Shown piece after piece: positions 47,115 through 57,861 of a stretch of DNA of 64,000 nt (within the stretch, counting starts at the first letter, position 1; each line of letters starts with the position of its first letter). This DNA comes from Okapia johnstoni (lineage: Eukaryota > Chordata > Mammalia > Artiodactyla > Giraffidae). The position numbers and the translations under genes were made by a program. The notes beneath the pieces were generated by a model. That model saw only the letters and a list, made by a program, of their open reading frames with translations, was not told the origin of the DNA and ran no database searches. The DNA lies in the NCBI GenBank assembly GCA_024291935.2, contig CM044308.1, positions 118,446,501-118,510,500 on the forward strand, read 5' to 3'.

Positions 47115-47390
47115 AGGACTTCCCTGGTGGCGCAGTGGATAGAAGTCTGCCTGCCAATTCCAGGGACACAGTTTCAAACCCTGGTCCAGGAAGATTCTAC
47201 GTGCTGTGGGGCAGTTAAGCCCATGCGTCACAGCTACTGAAGGCCAAGCTCTAGAGCCCATGCTCTTCAACAAGAGAAGCCACCGCAAAGAGAAGTCAGC
47301 ACACCACAGTGAAGAGTAGCCCCACTCTCTGTGACTAGAGAAAGCCCATGAGCAGCAAAGAAGACTTCATGAAATTAAAAAAAAAAGTTC
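47115..47390 (+). repeat. CHR-2-class SINE
   Basis: GGACTTCCCTGGTGGCGCAG head to AAGACTTCATGAAATTAAA tail. Confidence 0.9.
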
Positions 47391-47520
47391 AGGAAAAAAC
47401 TATTTTTTTACATACAACAGTTTGGAAATGATTTCCCCACTCCTTGAGCCTGAACATAAATTTGTGATTGCTTCAATGAATAGAATGCAGCAGAAATGGC
47501 ACTGTGTTACATCTGAAGAT

Positions 47521-47620
47521 GGAATATATATATATACACACACATATAAATGCAGTGTATGCACATACATATGTATCATGTGTGTATATATATGTATATA
47601 AGTATTTATATATATAAAGA
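47521..47620. repeat. (TA)/(CA)/(TG) compound microsatellite
   Basis: Runs of TATATA, CACACA and GTGTATATATATG. The minus frames over it are artefacts. Confidence 0.9.
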
Positions 47621-47649
47621 GAAGGGGAGAAAGAGGAATGCAAATGATA

Positions 47650-47775
47650 AGGCAAATTGAGTAAAATGTTAACAATAGATGAGTCATACAAGTATTCTTT
47701 GTGCTTTTCTTATTTTTGTAACTTTTCTATAAGCTTGAAATTAATTCCAAATAAAAAGTTTTTTAAAATGTCATG
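47650..47775 (+). repeat. Old L1 3' terminus
   Basis: AACTTTTCTATAAGCTTGAA and CCAAATAAAAAGTTTTTT are typical of L1M 3' ends. Confidence 0.65.
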
Positions 47776-48404
47776 CACATAGAATAGGTTCTGAGCATTA
47801 ATATTTTGATCTATTTCATTCCAGGGGCAAGTTCTGACTTGACCTTTCTATTAATTTGGGGGCATTAAGAAAAGATCCTTTAATTCTCCCTTTGCCCAGA
47901 CGTCTATAAGAAGATATTATCACCTACTACACTTTAACCTACATTCCTCAAATCTTATTTCCTTAAAGAGTTATTTTTGGAAAGATCCCTATCTGAGAGG
48001 GGAGATTTGGCCTTGTTGAAACTCAGCTTTTCCATGGTCTTTGCATTACCTACACACTACAGGCACCTGTAAGTTGTGGCTCAGAGAAATTATTGAAGGG
48101 TGCACCTCAGCCTCCTTGTGACAAAAAGATACGGGGATTAACTCTCTTCAAGAACCATAATTGTGAACCCAGAGCACAAGCTCTAAAAATAGTGACTGCC
48201 GAGAAACAGCTTTCTCATGTTTCCATTTTGAAAAGGACACTTAAATAGAACTTGGGTGCTTTTCACCAGTGTCACAATCCCCAAACAAGCAAAGAGTAAT
48301 CACTAGTAAAATCCCAGTTTAGGAACTGTTAGTACCTCCAAGAAGCACATGCAGACCATTTAATAAATTTATTCATAGCCATCATGTATACAGTTTTATG
48401 ATTC
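47776..48404. other. Unassigned intergenic
   Basis: No supported feature. Confidence 0.5.
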
Positions 48405-48410
48405 AAAGCT

Positions 48411-48556
48411 GGGACTTCTCTGGCTGTCCAGTGGTTGAGAGTCTGTGCTTCAAGTGCAGAGGGTACCAGTTCAATTGGGGGACTAAGATCCTGCAACCTC
48501 TGTGGCATGGCCAAAGAAAAAAGAAAAGAAAAAATTATTTAAAAAGAAAAAATAAT
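48411..48556 (+). repeat. CHR-class SINE
   Basis: GGGACTTCTCTGGCTGTCCA head, A-rich tail. AAAGCTGGGA flanks at 48405-48414 and 48557-48566. Confidence 0.85.
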
Positions 48557-48561
48557 AAAGC

Positions 48562-48677
48562 TGGGAATTCTCAGGCAGTCCAATGGCTAGGACTTTATGC
48601 TTCCACTGCATAAGGTTCAATCCCTGGTCAGGGAACTAAGATTGCAAAACCCATGTGGCACATCCAAAAAAGAAAAG
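48562..48677 (+). repeat. CHR-class SINE, back to back
   Basis: GGGAATTCTCAGGCAGTCCA head, GGTTCAATCCCTGGTCAGG box B, A-rich tail. Confidence 0.88.
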
Positions 48678-48785
48678 AGCTGATTATTCTGAAAATCCTT
48701 GGACCAACATCAGATGTTTTATCACCATAGCAAAGACATATAGAGTTCGTTTATAAGATATACAATCAAGGAACATCCTCTTAAA

Positions 48786-48967
48786 TAAATTCATTGCTAA
48801 CTCTTATTGAGCTCTAATATGTGTCAGATACTGGATTAACATTTACATACATTGTTAAATCATTCAATCTTCACACTAGCTCTATGAGGCATATGTTAGC
48901 ATTATCTCCATTTTACAGAAGAAGAAAAAGTTAAATAATTTAGACAATTTGCCCAAAATCAAACAAC
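48786..48967 (+). repeat. MIR SINE
   Basis: ACTCTTATTGAGCTCTAATA, CATTTTACAGAAGAAG and TTGCCCAAAATCA follow MIR order; its 3' part is cut by the next SINE. Confidence 0.85.
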
Positions 48968-49160
48968 TAGTTGCTCAGTTGTGTCCGACTTTTTGTGACC
49001 CCCTGAACCATAGCCCACCAGGCTCCTCTATTCATGGAATTCTCCAACAAGAATACAGAAGTGGGTTGCCATTCCCTTCTCCAGGGGATGTTCCCCACCC
49101 AGGAATCGAACACAGGTCTCCTGCATTGCAGGCAGATTCTTTACCATCTGAGCCACCACC
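48968..49160 (-). repeat. Bov-tA SINE in the MIR
   Basis: TTGCTCAGTTGTGTCCGAC to TTTACCATCTGAGCCACCA. Confidence 0.9.
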
Positions 49161-49165
49161 ATATC

Positions 49166-49637
49166 TTTGACAAAAGGTCTGTATAGTCAAAGCTATGGTT
49201 TTTTCCTGTAGTCATGTATGGATGTGAGAGATGGGCCATAAAGAAGGCTGAGCGTCAAAGAATTGATGCTTTTGAATTGTGATGCTAGAGAAGACTCTTG
49301 AGAATCCGTTGGATTGCGAGGAGATCCAATTAGTCAATCCTAAAGGAAAACAGCCCTGAATATTCATTGGAAGGACTGATGCTGATGCTCCAATACTTTG
49401 GCCACCTAATGGGAAGAGCTGAGTCACTGGAAGAGACCCTGATGCTGGGAGAGATTGAAGGCAAAAGGAGAAGGGAATGGCAGAGGATGAGATGGTTAGA
49501 TAGCATCACTGATTCAATAGACATGAATTTGAGCAAACTCTGGGAGATAGTGAAGGACAGGGGAGCCCAGAGTGCTGTAGTCCATGGGGTTGCAAAGAGT
49601 CGGACACGACTTAGTGACTGAACAACAACAAAAAAAT
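49166..49637 (+). mobile_element. BovB 3' fragment
   Basis: TTTGACAAAAGGTCTGTATAG to GACTTAGTGACTGAACAACA. C-terminal coding region with stops; older subfamily with an AACAACAACAA end. Confidence 0.9.
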
Positions 49638-50235
49638 CTACATCTGAAATCTTGCTCATAACCTACAGTTACACTATGGATTATAAAATAAGATAAAGTA
49701 TGAAGTTAAGCATGTTGCTACTTTGTGAGTTATTTTTTGTGAGAACATTGGTGAGCTTTGCCCGCACATATGCTGAACAATTTGTTCTTTGATAAATTAG
49801 CCCTTATTTCTCATGGTGATTATGCTTAGATAACATCTTACTGTTAGACTCATACATAGACCAAGGATTTAGTCAATTCACAGGATAGAGCAAGTAAGTC
49901 TGGCCATTCTTTTGGGTCCTAGAAAGACCATGCTTAAGTGTAATTATGTTCATCTAGTAATTAATTTATTCAACAAACATTTGTCAAATAACCATTTTGT
50001 ATAAGAAATCAGGGTGTGCGATGACACCGCCTCAGGTTTGTTGTCTGCCTATAAAAGGCTTCCCAGGTTGACACTAATCTTAGTGCAGTCACCTCAGTTG
50101 AGGAACTTTCAGGTTTACAAACTCCATTTTATCATATTGATCAGTCTCCACAGACTGGCTTATGTTAATAAAATGACCATGAAAAAAAAATAAATAAAAT
50201 AAAATGACCATGAAACAGAGGACCTTTGTTTCTGA
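49638..50235. other. Unassigned; short AAAATGACCATGAAA duplication
   Basis: TAAAATGACCATGAAA occurs twice (50169 and 50200) around an A-rich spacer; could be a tiny insertion or slippage. Otherwise nothing recognised. Confidence 0.5.
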
Positions 50236-51290
50236 CCATGATGGAGTAAAAGGGACTGGATTTACCCTTCTGCCATAAACAATTAGGAAACTAAACAAAA
50301 TATAGAAAACAATTCTTTTTAGGCATTGGACAATAGACAGTCCAGAACTGACATCGATGAGAGAAGAAAAACAAATGCAATGAGTTCTACAGTTGCCCTG
50401 GCTTTATGTCTAAGGGCACATTCTGGATCATAAATTCAGAATGTGGCAGAACACAGCAGTCTCACTGAGTTGAGGAGACAGAGATTGGTGATCATGGTCA
50501 CTGTGGTAGCTGGATGTTGTTAGACAGAATAGCAAAATGAAAGAAGGAATATATTAAAAGAACTCCAAAAGTCTGCACAGGGCTTTGATTCTTGGATGAA
50601 TGTGGTCCAGAATGATAGAGTTAAATTCCACGAGAATGTGCACGGAATAATCAAAGAGATATAACTGAACAATTCCCGGGGCTCATATAGGGCTAGGAAA
50701 TGTTCTGACCAGTGAGAGAAGAAAGACCTCACTGACTACTCAAGACAGTCAAGAGAGACCTCAAAAATGTCATGCATTACCAGTTGATCTATACTAACTA
50801 TAGTAAGCTATACTCTAGACCTGCTTTAACAAAACTTTAAAACAAGCTTTCAAAAACATCAAACTATTTGAAAGTAACCCTAACCTGTCTGGTAAAACAG
50901 ATGCCTATGGTCTTCAAGGGAAGACTACAAAATTCAGGCACTCAAGAATGTAACATCCTAGCATCTGATGAAAAATGACTGTATGTACCAAGAAGCAGGA
51001 AAAATAGCCAAACCAGGAGGAAACTCAGTCAACAGAAACAGACTCAGAAATGATAGAGATGATGGAACTAGCAGACAAGAATGATAAAAACAACTATGAT
51101 AACTATATTGGGGTATTTAAAGGAAAACAGACATAATGAGAAAAGAAATGGAAGATATAAGGACCAAATAAAACTTCTAAAGGTGAAAAATATAATATTT
51201 GAAATGAAAAATTCAACATGACAGCTAGCTTCCCCCAAAGCAAGCGATCAGAGAGAAAAAAAAAATGGCAGCCGAAAGAAGGCACATGCT
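50236..51290 (+). repeat. Ancient L1M 5' region/ORF1
   Basis: CCAAGAAGCAGGAAAAATAG, GAAATGATAGAGATGATGGA, ACTAGCAGACAAGAATG, GAAATGGAAGATATAAGG and GAAATGAAAAATTCAACATG follow the old L1 ORF1 start region. No frame survives. Confidence 0.7.
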
Positions 51291-51335
51291 TTTTATGACC
51301 TAGTATATTCCTTTCCTATTTGCAGTAATATGATC

Positions 51336-51550
51336 TATGTTGGTTTAGTCTCTCAGTCGTGTCTGACTCTGTGATCCCATGAACTACAGCCCGCCAGGCT
51401 CCTCTGTCCATGGGATTCTCCAGGCAAGAATACTGGAGTGGGCTGCCCTTTCTTCTTCCAAGGGATCTTCCCAACCCAGGGCTCGAACCCACATCTCTTA
51501 TGTCTGCTGCATTAGCAGGCAGGTTTTTATTGACTCGGCCACCAGGGAAG
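51336..51550 (-). repeat. Bov-tA SINE with tandem-duplicated end
   Basis: TAGTCTCTCAGTCGTGTCTG to CCACCAGGGAAG. The last 25 bases recur once at 31-base spacing (51532 and 51563). Confidence 0.9.
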
Positions 51551-51589
51551 TAATAAATTATCGACTCAGCCACCAGGGAAGTAATAAAC

Positions 51590-51989
51590 TAACACAAAGT
51601 TAGTGGCTTAAAACAACACAAAACTTATTCCTATATAGTTCTGTAGTCCAGAAGCCTGATATCAGTGTCATCTTGAGGAGACCTAAAAAGCCTTATGCAG
51701 AGGTCCAGGTAATGAGAGACTGAACCTCCCGCTAGCAACCAGCACTAAGTTGCCAAGCGTGCAAGTGAATCACCTTGGAAGTGAATCCTCCAGCCCCATT
51801 CAGGTCTTCAGATGACACAGCCCTGGCTGATATCTTGACTGCAGCTTCATTAGAAACATTAAGCCAGACTCACCAAGCTAAGCCGCTCGATTCTCCCCCA
51901 ACAGAAATTGTGTGAGATAATAAGGATTGTTTTAAGCCATTAAAATTTAAGACAATGTGTTTTCCAGCAGTAGATAATGCTGGAATCTC
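51590..51989 (+). repeat. MLT1-type LTR (ERVL-MaLR solo LTR)
   Basis: GCACTAAGTTGCCAAGCGTG, CAGATGACACAGCCCTGG and TTGTTTTAAGCCATTAAA near the 3' end are typical MLT1 LTR sequence. 51590-51660 (TTAGTGGCTTAAAACAACA) may be another old repeat. No internal viral genes. Confidence 0.65.
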
Positions 51990-52495
51990 TTCAACAAATA
52001 TTACTGGGACAACTGGATAGCCATATGGAAAACAAACAAACTCTCCCTAAACTGATAAAGTCATACAATAGGACACAACTCAGCAATAAAAAGGAATGGA
52101 CTCTTGATCCATGTGATTGTATGGAAGAATCTCAAAAATGTTCTTCTGAGCAAAAGAAGCCAGGCATGGAAAGTACATCCTGTATGATTTATTCATGTGA
52201 AACTGCAGTAAAGAAAACTTGATGATGATGGAAAGCAGACCAATAGTTGCCCGGGGCTGGGGGTGAGGGCTGAAGGAGGAGGGGGAGTGAAGGTTGGCTG
52301 GGAAAGACGAAAGGCAATTTTGGTGTGATGGAAAAGTTCTATGTCTTGATTGTAGCTCTCTATAGGTTATAAGGGTGTATTTGTTGATACTGAACTCTAC
52401 ACTTGAAATGAGTTCACATTATATAAATTGCAGTTATATAATTATAATTTATATAAAATTTACTTCAATAAAGTTGAATTTTAAACTGAAAACAA
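51990..52495 (+). repeat. L1M 3' end
   Basis: CTCAGCAATAAAAAGGAATG, GAGCAAAAGAAGCCAGGC, TGGTGTGATGGAAAAGTTCT and TTCAATAAAGTTGA. Confidence 0.85.
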
Positions 52496-52607
52496 AAATC
52501 CCATGAAGAAAATATACATACCTAAATGGTTAGTGCCTTTATATAGGATAAATTTCTTCCAGGATGTATGATAATATTAGTCTGTATTAAGAATTTCCCA
52601 GGGAGAG

Positions 52608-52822
52608 GGACTTCCCTGGTGGTCCGGTGGCTAAGACTCCACCCTTCCAAAGCAGGGGGCCTAGGGTTCAATCTGTGGTCAGGGAACTAGTTCCCATATG
52701 CGCAACTACGAGTTTGCGTGCCATAACTAAAAGATCCTGCATGCCACAACAAAGATCGAAGATCCCACATGCTGCAACTAAGACCCAGCGCAGCCAAATT
52801 AATTAATTAATTAAAAAAAAAT
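52608..52822 (+). repeat. CHR-class SINE
   Basis: GGGACTTCCCTGGTGGTCCG head; (TTAA)n tail; AATTTCC flanks. Confidence 0.9.
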
Positions 52823-52830
52823 TTCCTGAG

Positions 52831-52965
52831 GGGCTTTCCTGGCGGTCCAGTGGTTAAGACTTGGTGCCTTCACTGCCAAGGGCCCAGGGCCCAGGTTCAG
52901 TCCACTGGTTGGGGAACTAAGATCCCACAAGCTGTGTGGTGTGGCCAAAAAAAAGGAAAAATTTC
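52831..52965 (+). repeat. CHR-class SINE, back to back
   Basis: GGGGCTTTCCTGGCGGTCCA head, GTGTGGTGTGGCCAAAAAAA end; AAATTTCC flanks again. Confidence 0.9.
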
Positions 52966-53076
52966 CCCTTCCAGCATCAAGGAACCCGGGAAACTAAATT
53001 AATAATCTGAAGGTTTTTTTGTCAGCAGGTCTCCTTGTTCCTCCTCTCATTATACCTGATGTCATACTCGCCACTG

Positions 53077-53340
53077 CTGCTGCTGCTAAGTCGCTTCAGT
53101 CGTGTCCGACTCTGTGCGACCCCATAGACTGCAGCCCATCAGGCTCCTCTGTCCCTGGGATTTTCCAGGCAAGAATATGGGAGTGGGTTGTCATTTCCTT
53201 CTCCAATATATGCACGCATGCTAAGGCGCTTCAGTCGCATCCGACTCTGCGCAACCCCACGGACAGCAGCCCACCAGGCTCTTCCGTCCACGGGATTTTC
53301 TAGACAAGAATACTGGAGTGGGCTGCCATTTCCTTCTCCA
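53077..53340 (-). repeat. Bov-A dimer SINE, minus
   Basis: (CTG)n tail then two TCGCTTCAGTCGTGTCC / GCGCTTCAGTCGCATCC units. Target duplication ATACTCGCCACT (53065-53076) and ATACTCACCACT (53341-53352). Confidence 0.92.
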
Positions 53341-53399
53341 ATACTCACCACTACAATTATACATTTCTGGGAGTACTTAACTGATGTCTTTCTCTCCCC

Positions 53400-53525
53400 T
53401 TAGACAGTAAAGCTCCCCAAGGGTGGAGACTGGGTCTGTTTAAGTCACTTCTATATTCCCAGAATCTAACATAGTGGCTGGCACAGTGTAAGTGCTCAAT
53501 ATGTATCTGATAAATTAACTCTCTA
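53400..53525 (+). repeat. L2 3' end
   Basis: GGGTGGAGACTGGGTCTGTT, GTGGCTGGCACAGTGTAAGT and GCTCAATATGTATCTGATAA. Confidence 0.8.
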
Positions 53526-53701
53526 CTTCATTCAAGGTACATATGCTAATTCTATTAACACAAAGTCTTGTTTTCTTTCACCCTTTTATCCAACAGGTGG
53601 AGAAACTATGCACTCAGATACCTCTGCCAAGGCCTTTGTGTTTCCTCTCCTTTCCCTTTCTCTTCCCACTCCCCGTCCCGATCTCATATCTCTTCTTATT
53701 T

Positions 53702-53832
53702 CTTTTTTAGATTTTAGCTTTTTGGCTGTGCCACACAACATATAGGATCTTAGTTCCCAGAGCAGGGATCAAACCTGTGCCTCCTTCTTTGGAAGCACAG
53801 TCTTCACTGCTGGACCACCAGAGAAGTCCCCC
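53702..53832 (-). repeat. CHR-class SINE, minus
   Basis: TTTGGCTGTGCCACACAAC to GGACCACCAGAGAAGTCC. Confidence 0.9.
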
Positions 53833-54311
53833 ATCTCTCTTCTACAACTTGCTCGCTTCTCTACCTGTAGATGGTCTTGGAGATGCTGCCCTCGGTTTGG
53901 GTGGCTGTCCTTAACATTCTTGTCTCTTCTCTCTAATCTGGCTTCTCCACTTCAGTCACGCTGATGTGAACCCTTTTCCTGCACACAATTCTTCTTTTTT
54001 CATCATCTCCATGACTTTGCCCGTACTATTCCTTCTGCTGAGAAATCCCAATCCCGCTTTGCCAGTCCATCAGATTTGGCCTATAAATTATTTATTTCAG
54101 GAAATTATTCCTATCTAACACTTTTCAATCTCTGTGCTCTGCTTCTCACCAGCCGTTTGGATTCAGCCTGAAATATGGGGACTTGTACTTACGGGGATGT
54201 CACTTGTACTATGATGATGGATTTGTATGAAGTTATGATACTTTCCACTAACTATAAACACCTTCCAAATGGCATGTGCTTGGTTCTTTCCCTTGTATCT
54301 GTTTTCCTTTT
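53833..54311. other. Unassigned pyrimidine-biased intergenic
   Basis: No supported feature. Confidence 0.5.
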
Positions 54312-54357
54312 TTTTTAAAAAAAAAATTTAGTTATTTATGTATTTACTTTTGGCTGT

Positions 54358-55072
54358 GATGAAGGTGAAAGAGGAGAGTGAAAAAGTTGGCTTAAAGCTC
54401 AACGTTCAGAAAACTAAGATCATGGCATCTGATCCCATCACTTCATGGGAGATAGACGGGGAAACAGTGGAAACAGTGTCAGACTTTGTTTTTTTGGGCT
54501 CCAGAATCACTGCTGATGGTGACTGCAGCCATGAAATTAAAAGACGCTTACTCCTTGGAAGGAAGGTTATGGCCAACCTAGATAGCATATTTAAAAGCAG
54601 AGACATTACTTTGCCAACAAAAGTCCGTCTAGTCAAGGCTATGGTTTTTCCAGTGGTCATGTATGGATGTGACAGTTGGACGGTGAAGAAAGCTGAGCGC
54701 CGAAGAATTGATGCTTTTGAGCTGTGGTGTTGGAGAAGACTCTTGAGAGTCCCTTGGACTGCAAGGAGATCCAATCAATCCATCCTAAAGGAGATCAATC
54801 CTGGGTGTTCATTGGAAGGACTGATGTTGAAGCTGAAACTCCAATACTTTGGCCACCTCATGCGAAGGGTTGACTCATTGGAAAAGACCCTAATACTGGG
54901 TAGGATTGGGGGCGGGAGGAGAAGGGGACGACAGAGGATGAGATGGTTGGATCGCATCACCGATTCGATGGACATGGGTTTGGGTGGACTCTGGGAGTTG
55001 GTGATGGACAGGGAGGCCTGGCGTGCTGCAGTTCATGGGGTCGCAAAGAGTCGGACACGACTGAGCGACTGA
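54358..55072 (+). pseudogene. BovB ORF2 C-terminal part, uninterrupted frame
   Basis: An open frame of about 238 BovB-derived codons begins just after the YADD region ([20 protein letters not shown]) and continues through [39 protein letters not shown] and [17 protein letters not shown] to its natural stop. It has no stop or shift, so the insertion is recent, but the endonuclease and RT catalytic core are absent, so it has no enzymatic capacity. The first codons in the open frame come from the host SINE. Confidence 0.85.
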
Positions 55073-55084
55073 ACTGAACTGAAC
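54358..55084 (+). mobile_element. BovB 3' fragment inserted in the CHR-2 SINE
   Basis: Starts GATGAAGGTGAAAGAGG, ends GACTGAACTGAACTGAAC. Little diverged. No target duplication; a small target deletion instead. Confidence 0.92.
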
Positions 55085-55302
55085 TTGTTGCTGTGTGTGC
55101 TCTTCTCTGGTTGCGGAGAGTGGGCTTCTCATCGAGGTGACTTCTCTTGTTTTTGCTCCTGGGCTCTTGAGCACAGGCTCAGTTGTTGTGGCACATGGGC
55201 TTAGTTGCTCCACCCATGTGGGATCTTCCTGGACCAGAGCTCAAACCTATGACTCCTGCATTGGCAGACGGATTATTTACACTGAGCCACAAGGAAAGCT
55301 CC

Positions 55303-55839
55303 TCTGTTGTTTTTTTTTCCCCAATATTTTATTTTTTTAAAAATTGTTATTGTTCTGATAATCTGTTTTAAGACGACCAAGGAAGTCCCTGTTTTCCTGT
55401 CTTATGTAACTACTCAGGACAGAGTTCTGCACAGAGTTGCACTGGATCTCAATATATTAGAATTGAACAAATGAAACGCCCATCCGTGGGCGATTCATCC
55501 CAAGTGTAGGCATGGGAAGGAAGTCAGGTTGATCCAACTGAAACAGCTTAAGTGAGAAGGTCTTTTCTGAGTCCGAGTTCCCAAATGCATCTCTTTTCTA
55601 TGGCCTAGGAGAATCTCATTTTTTGTCAATGGAGATAAATAAAAATTCCTTGAAACATACTCTGGTAGGTAGCACAAATAAACCATATAATTATATTTCC
55701 TTAAATAGAAAAACTCAGAGCATAAGGATATAAGATTCCCTGGGTCAGACCAAGGCTATGTAATTCAGATTTTTAAATTTTATGTTCTTTTAAATGGGGA
55801 ACTGGTCACTTAAACCCCTTCCTTATTTTATTTTTTAAA
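55303..55839. other. Unassigned intergenic
   Basis: T-runs at 55310-55345; no supported feature. Confidence 0.5.
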
Positions 55840-55967
55840 TATTTATTTATTAGGCTGAGCCAGGTCTTAGCTGTGGCATGTGGGATCTAGTTCCCTTACC
55901 AGGGACCAAACACGAACCTCTTTTATTGGGAACACAATCTTGGCCCCTGAACCACCAGGGAAGTCCT
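55840..55967 (-). repeat. CHR-class SINE, minus
   Basis: GGTCTTAGCTGTGGCATGTG to GAACCACCAGGGAAGTCCT. Confidence 0.88.
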
Positions 55968-56103
55968 ATTTTTATTTATTTATTTTTGGCCATGCCACAC
56001 GACTTGTGGATGTTAGTTCCCCAACCAGGAAATGATCTTTGCCATTTTTGCCCCCTTCATTGGAAGTACAGAGTCTTAACTATTGGACTGCCAGGGAGGT
56101 CTC
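55968..56103 (-). repeat. CHR-class SINE, minus, tandem
   Basis: TTTTTGGCCATGCCACACGA to TTGGACTGCCAGGGAGGTC. Confidence 0.88.
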
Positions 56104-56124
56104 AGATTTTTAAAAAATAAACTT

Positions 56125-56330
56125 TCAACAACAAGATCCTCCTGTATAGCACAGGGAACTATATTCAGTATCCTGTTATAAACTATAATGGAAAAGAATA
56201 TAAAAAAGAATGTGTATATATACATATATATATATATGTATATATAACACATATGCATATGCATTACTTCGCTGTCCAGCAGAAATTAACACAACATTGT
56301 AAATCAACACTACTTCAATACATTTTTTAA
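56125..56330 (+). repeat. L1 3' end
   Basis: TGTATAGCACAGGGAACTAT, GCAGAAATTAACACAACATT and an internal (TA)n expansion at 56215-56245. Confidence 0.88.
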
Positions 56331-56573
56331 AATAATTTTTTATTTCGAAATACTTTTACAGAAAAGTTGTAAAGGTTTTATAGAGTTTCTATGTACTGCT
56401 TACTCAATATCCACAATTGTTAACATCTTATATTATCATGATACATTTGTGAAAGCTAGGAAATAGAGATTGTTATATTATTATCTAAACTGTTCCATTA
56501 ATGCTCAATTTTTATTCTAGGATCTAACTCAAGAGTACCACATTACAGTTAGTCATTCTGTCTCTTGTTTCTT

Positions 56574-56897
56574 TCTTTTTTTTAATTTATTTATTTTGGG
56601 GTGTGCTGGGTCTTCATTGCTGGGCAGCCTTTCTCTGGTTTCGGACAGTGGGGGCTACTCTCTAGTTACAGCTTGCATGCTTCTCGTTGCAGTGGCTTAT
56701 CTTGTTGCAGAGCGCGGGCTCTGGGCCACACTGGCTTCGGCAGGCGCAGCACATGGGCTCAGGGGTCACAGCTCCCGGGCTCCAGAGCACAGGCTCAGTA
56801 GCTCTGTGACACGTGAGATCTTCCCGGATCAGGAATCAAATCTGTGTTCCCTGCATTGGCAGGAGGATTCTTTACCACTGAGCCCCCAGGGAAGCCC
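56574..56897 (-). repeat. CHR-2-class SINE, minus
   Basis: GGTGTGCTGGGTCTTCATTG to GAGCCCCCAGGGAAGCCC. The GC-rich body gives spurious frames. Confidence 0.92.
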
Positions 56898-57135
56898 TTC
56901 CCTGGTTCTTTCTAACCTGTGACAGTTTCTTGGTCTTTTATTGATTTTTACAGCCTTGACAGTCTTGAGGAAGACGGGCCAGATACCTTGTAGAATGTTT
57001 CCCAATCTTGTTTTGTCTGATGTTTTTCTCATGCTTAGACTGGGATAGTGGGTTTTTTGAAAAATACTGTGGAGTTGAAGTGCGCTTCTCACCATACATC
57101 ACAGCTGGGATATGATGCCACACATGATGTCACTG

Positions 57136-57355
57136 AGGGCTTCCCTGATGGCTCAAGTGGTAAAGAATCCGCCTCCAATGCAGAAGATGCAGGAGACTTG
57201 GGTTTGATCCCTGGATTGGGAAGATCCTCTTGAGGAGGAAATGGCAACCCACTCCAGTATTCTTGCCTGGAAAATCCCATGGACAAAGGAGCCTGGTGGG
57301 CCACAGTCCATAGAGTCACAAAGAGTCTGACTCGACTGAGAAACCAAGCGCGAGC
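57136..57355 (+). repeat. Bov-tA SINE
   Basis: GGCTTCCCTGATGGCTCAAG head to AAACCAAGCGCGAGC. Flanks ACATGATGTCACTG (57122-57135) and ACATGACATCATTG (57356-57369). Confidence 0.9.
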
Positions 57356-57490
57356 ACATGACATCATTGGTAATATTAACTCTCATCACTAGGTTGATTT
57401 AGTGCTACCAGTCATCTCCTGGTAAGTTACTAACATTCCCTGTTCCTACTTTACTCTTTGGATAGCTCAGATCTTGATGGGCATCAAAAT

Positions 57491-57861
57491 CCATTTTGTA
57501 AAAAGAGCAGGGTAATTTAACACTATAATGGCCTTAGGTTTTATGGATTTACTCAAAATATTCCTAATCCCAGCATTCCAAATCAAAATCTAACCCTCTG
57601 AGCTATAGAAAGAAACCAAAATGTATTAATGCCCACTTGTCAAGCAATGCAATATAACATAACTCTAAAATTTTCAACAAAATTGAATGCAATCTAGTGA
57701 TAGCTGAGATCTTCCAGCTCCTTAAAATCTAGAGGAAATTGATCTCCAATCTGTAGAGGATAGAAGTCTAAAGTGCTTCTAAAATTTTCTCCAAATTCCC
57801 AAGAATTTATGTCACCATGGTGGTACCTTCTGATTGATTTATTTCCTTTGAGCCTTATCTT
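57491..57861. other. Unassigned intergenic
   Basis: No supported feature. Confidence 0.5.

Larger units (their letters stand above)
54312..55302 (-). repeat. CHR-2-class SINE, minus, split by BovB
   Basis: 54312-54357 ends TTTTGGCTGTG; the SINE resumes at about 55085 with TTGTTGCTGTGTGTGCTC and ends CACAAGGAAAGCTCC. Roughly eight bases of SINE are missing at the junction. Confidence 0.88.
56335..57490 (-). repeat. Old L1M, minus, split by CHR-2 and Bov-tA
   Basis: ACAGAAAAGTTGTAAAGG, TAACATCTTATATTATCATG, then TTTCTTGGTCTTTTATTGAT and TCATCACTAGGTTGATTTAG after the insertions. Confidence 0.75.

Noticed and set aside
47400..47691. Tyrosine/isoleucine-rich minus frames
   Set aside because: Translation of a TA/CA microsatellite.
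56596..56922. 108-codon plus frame rich in Ala, Leu and Ser
   Set aside because: Translation of a CHR-2 SINE in reverse orientation.
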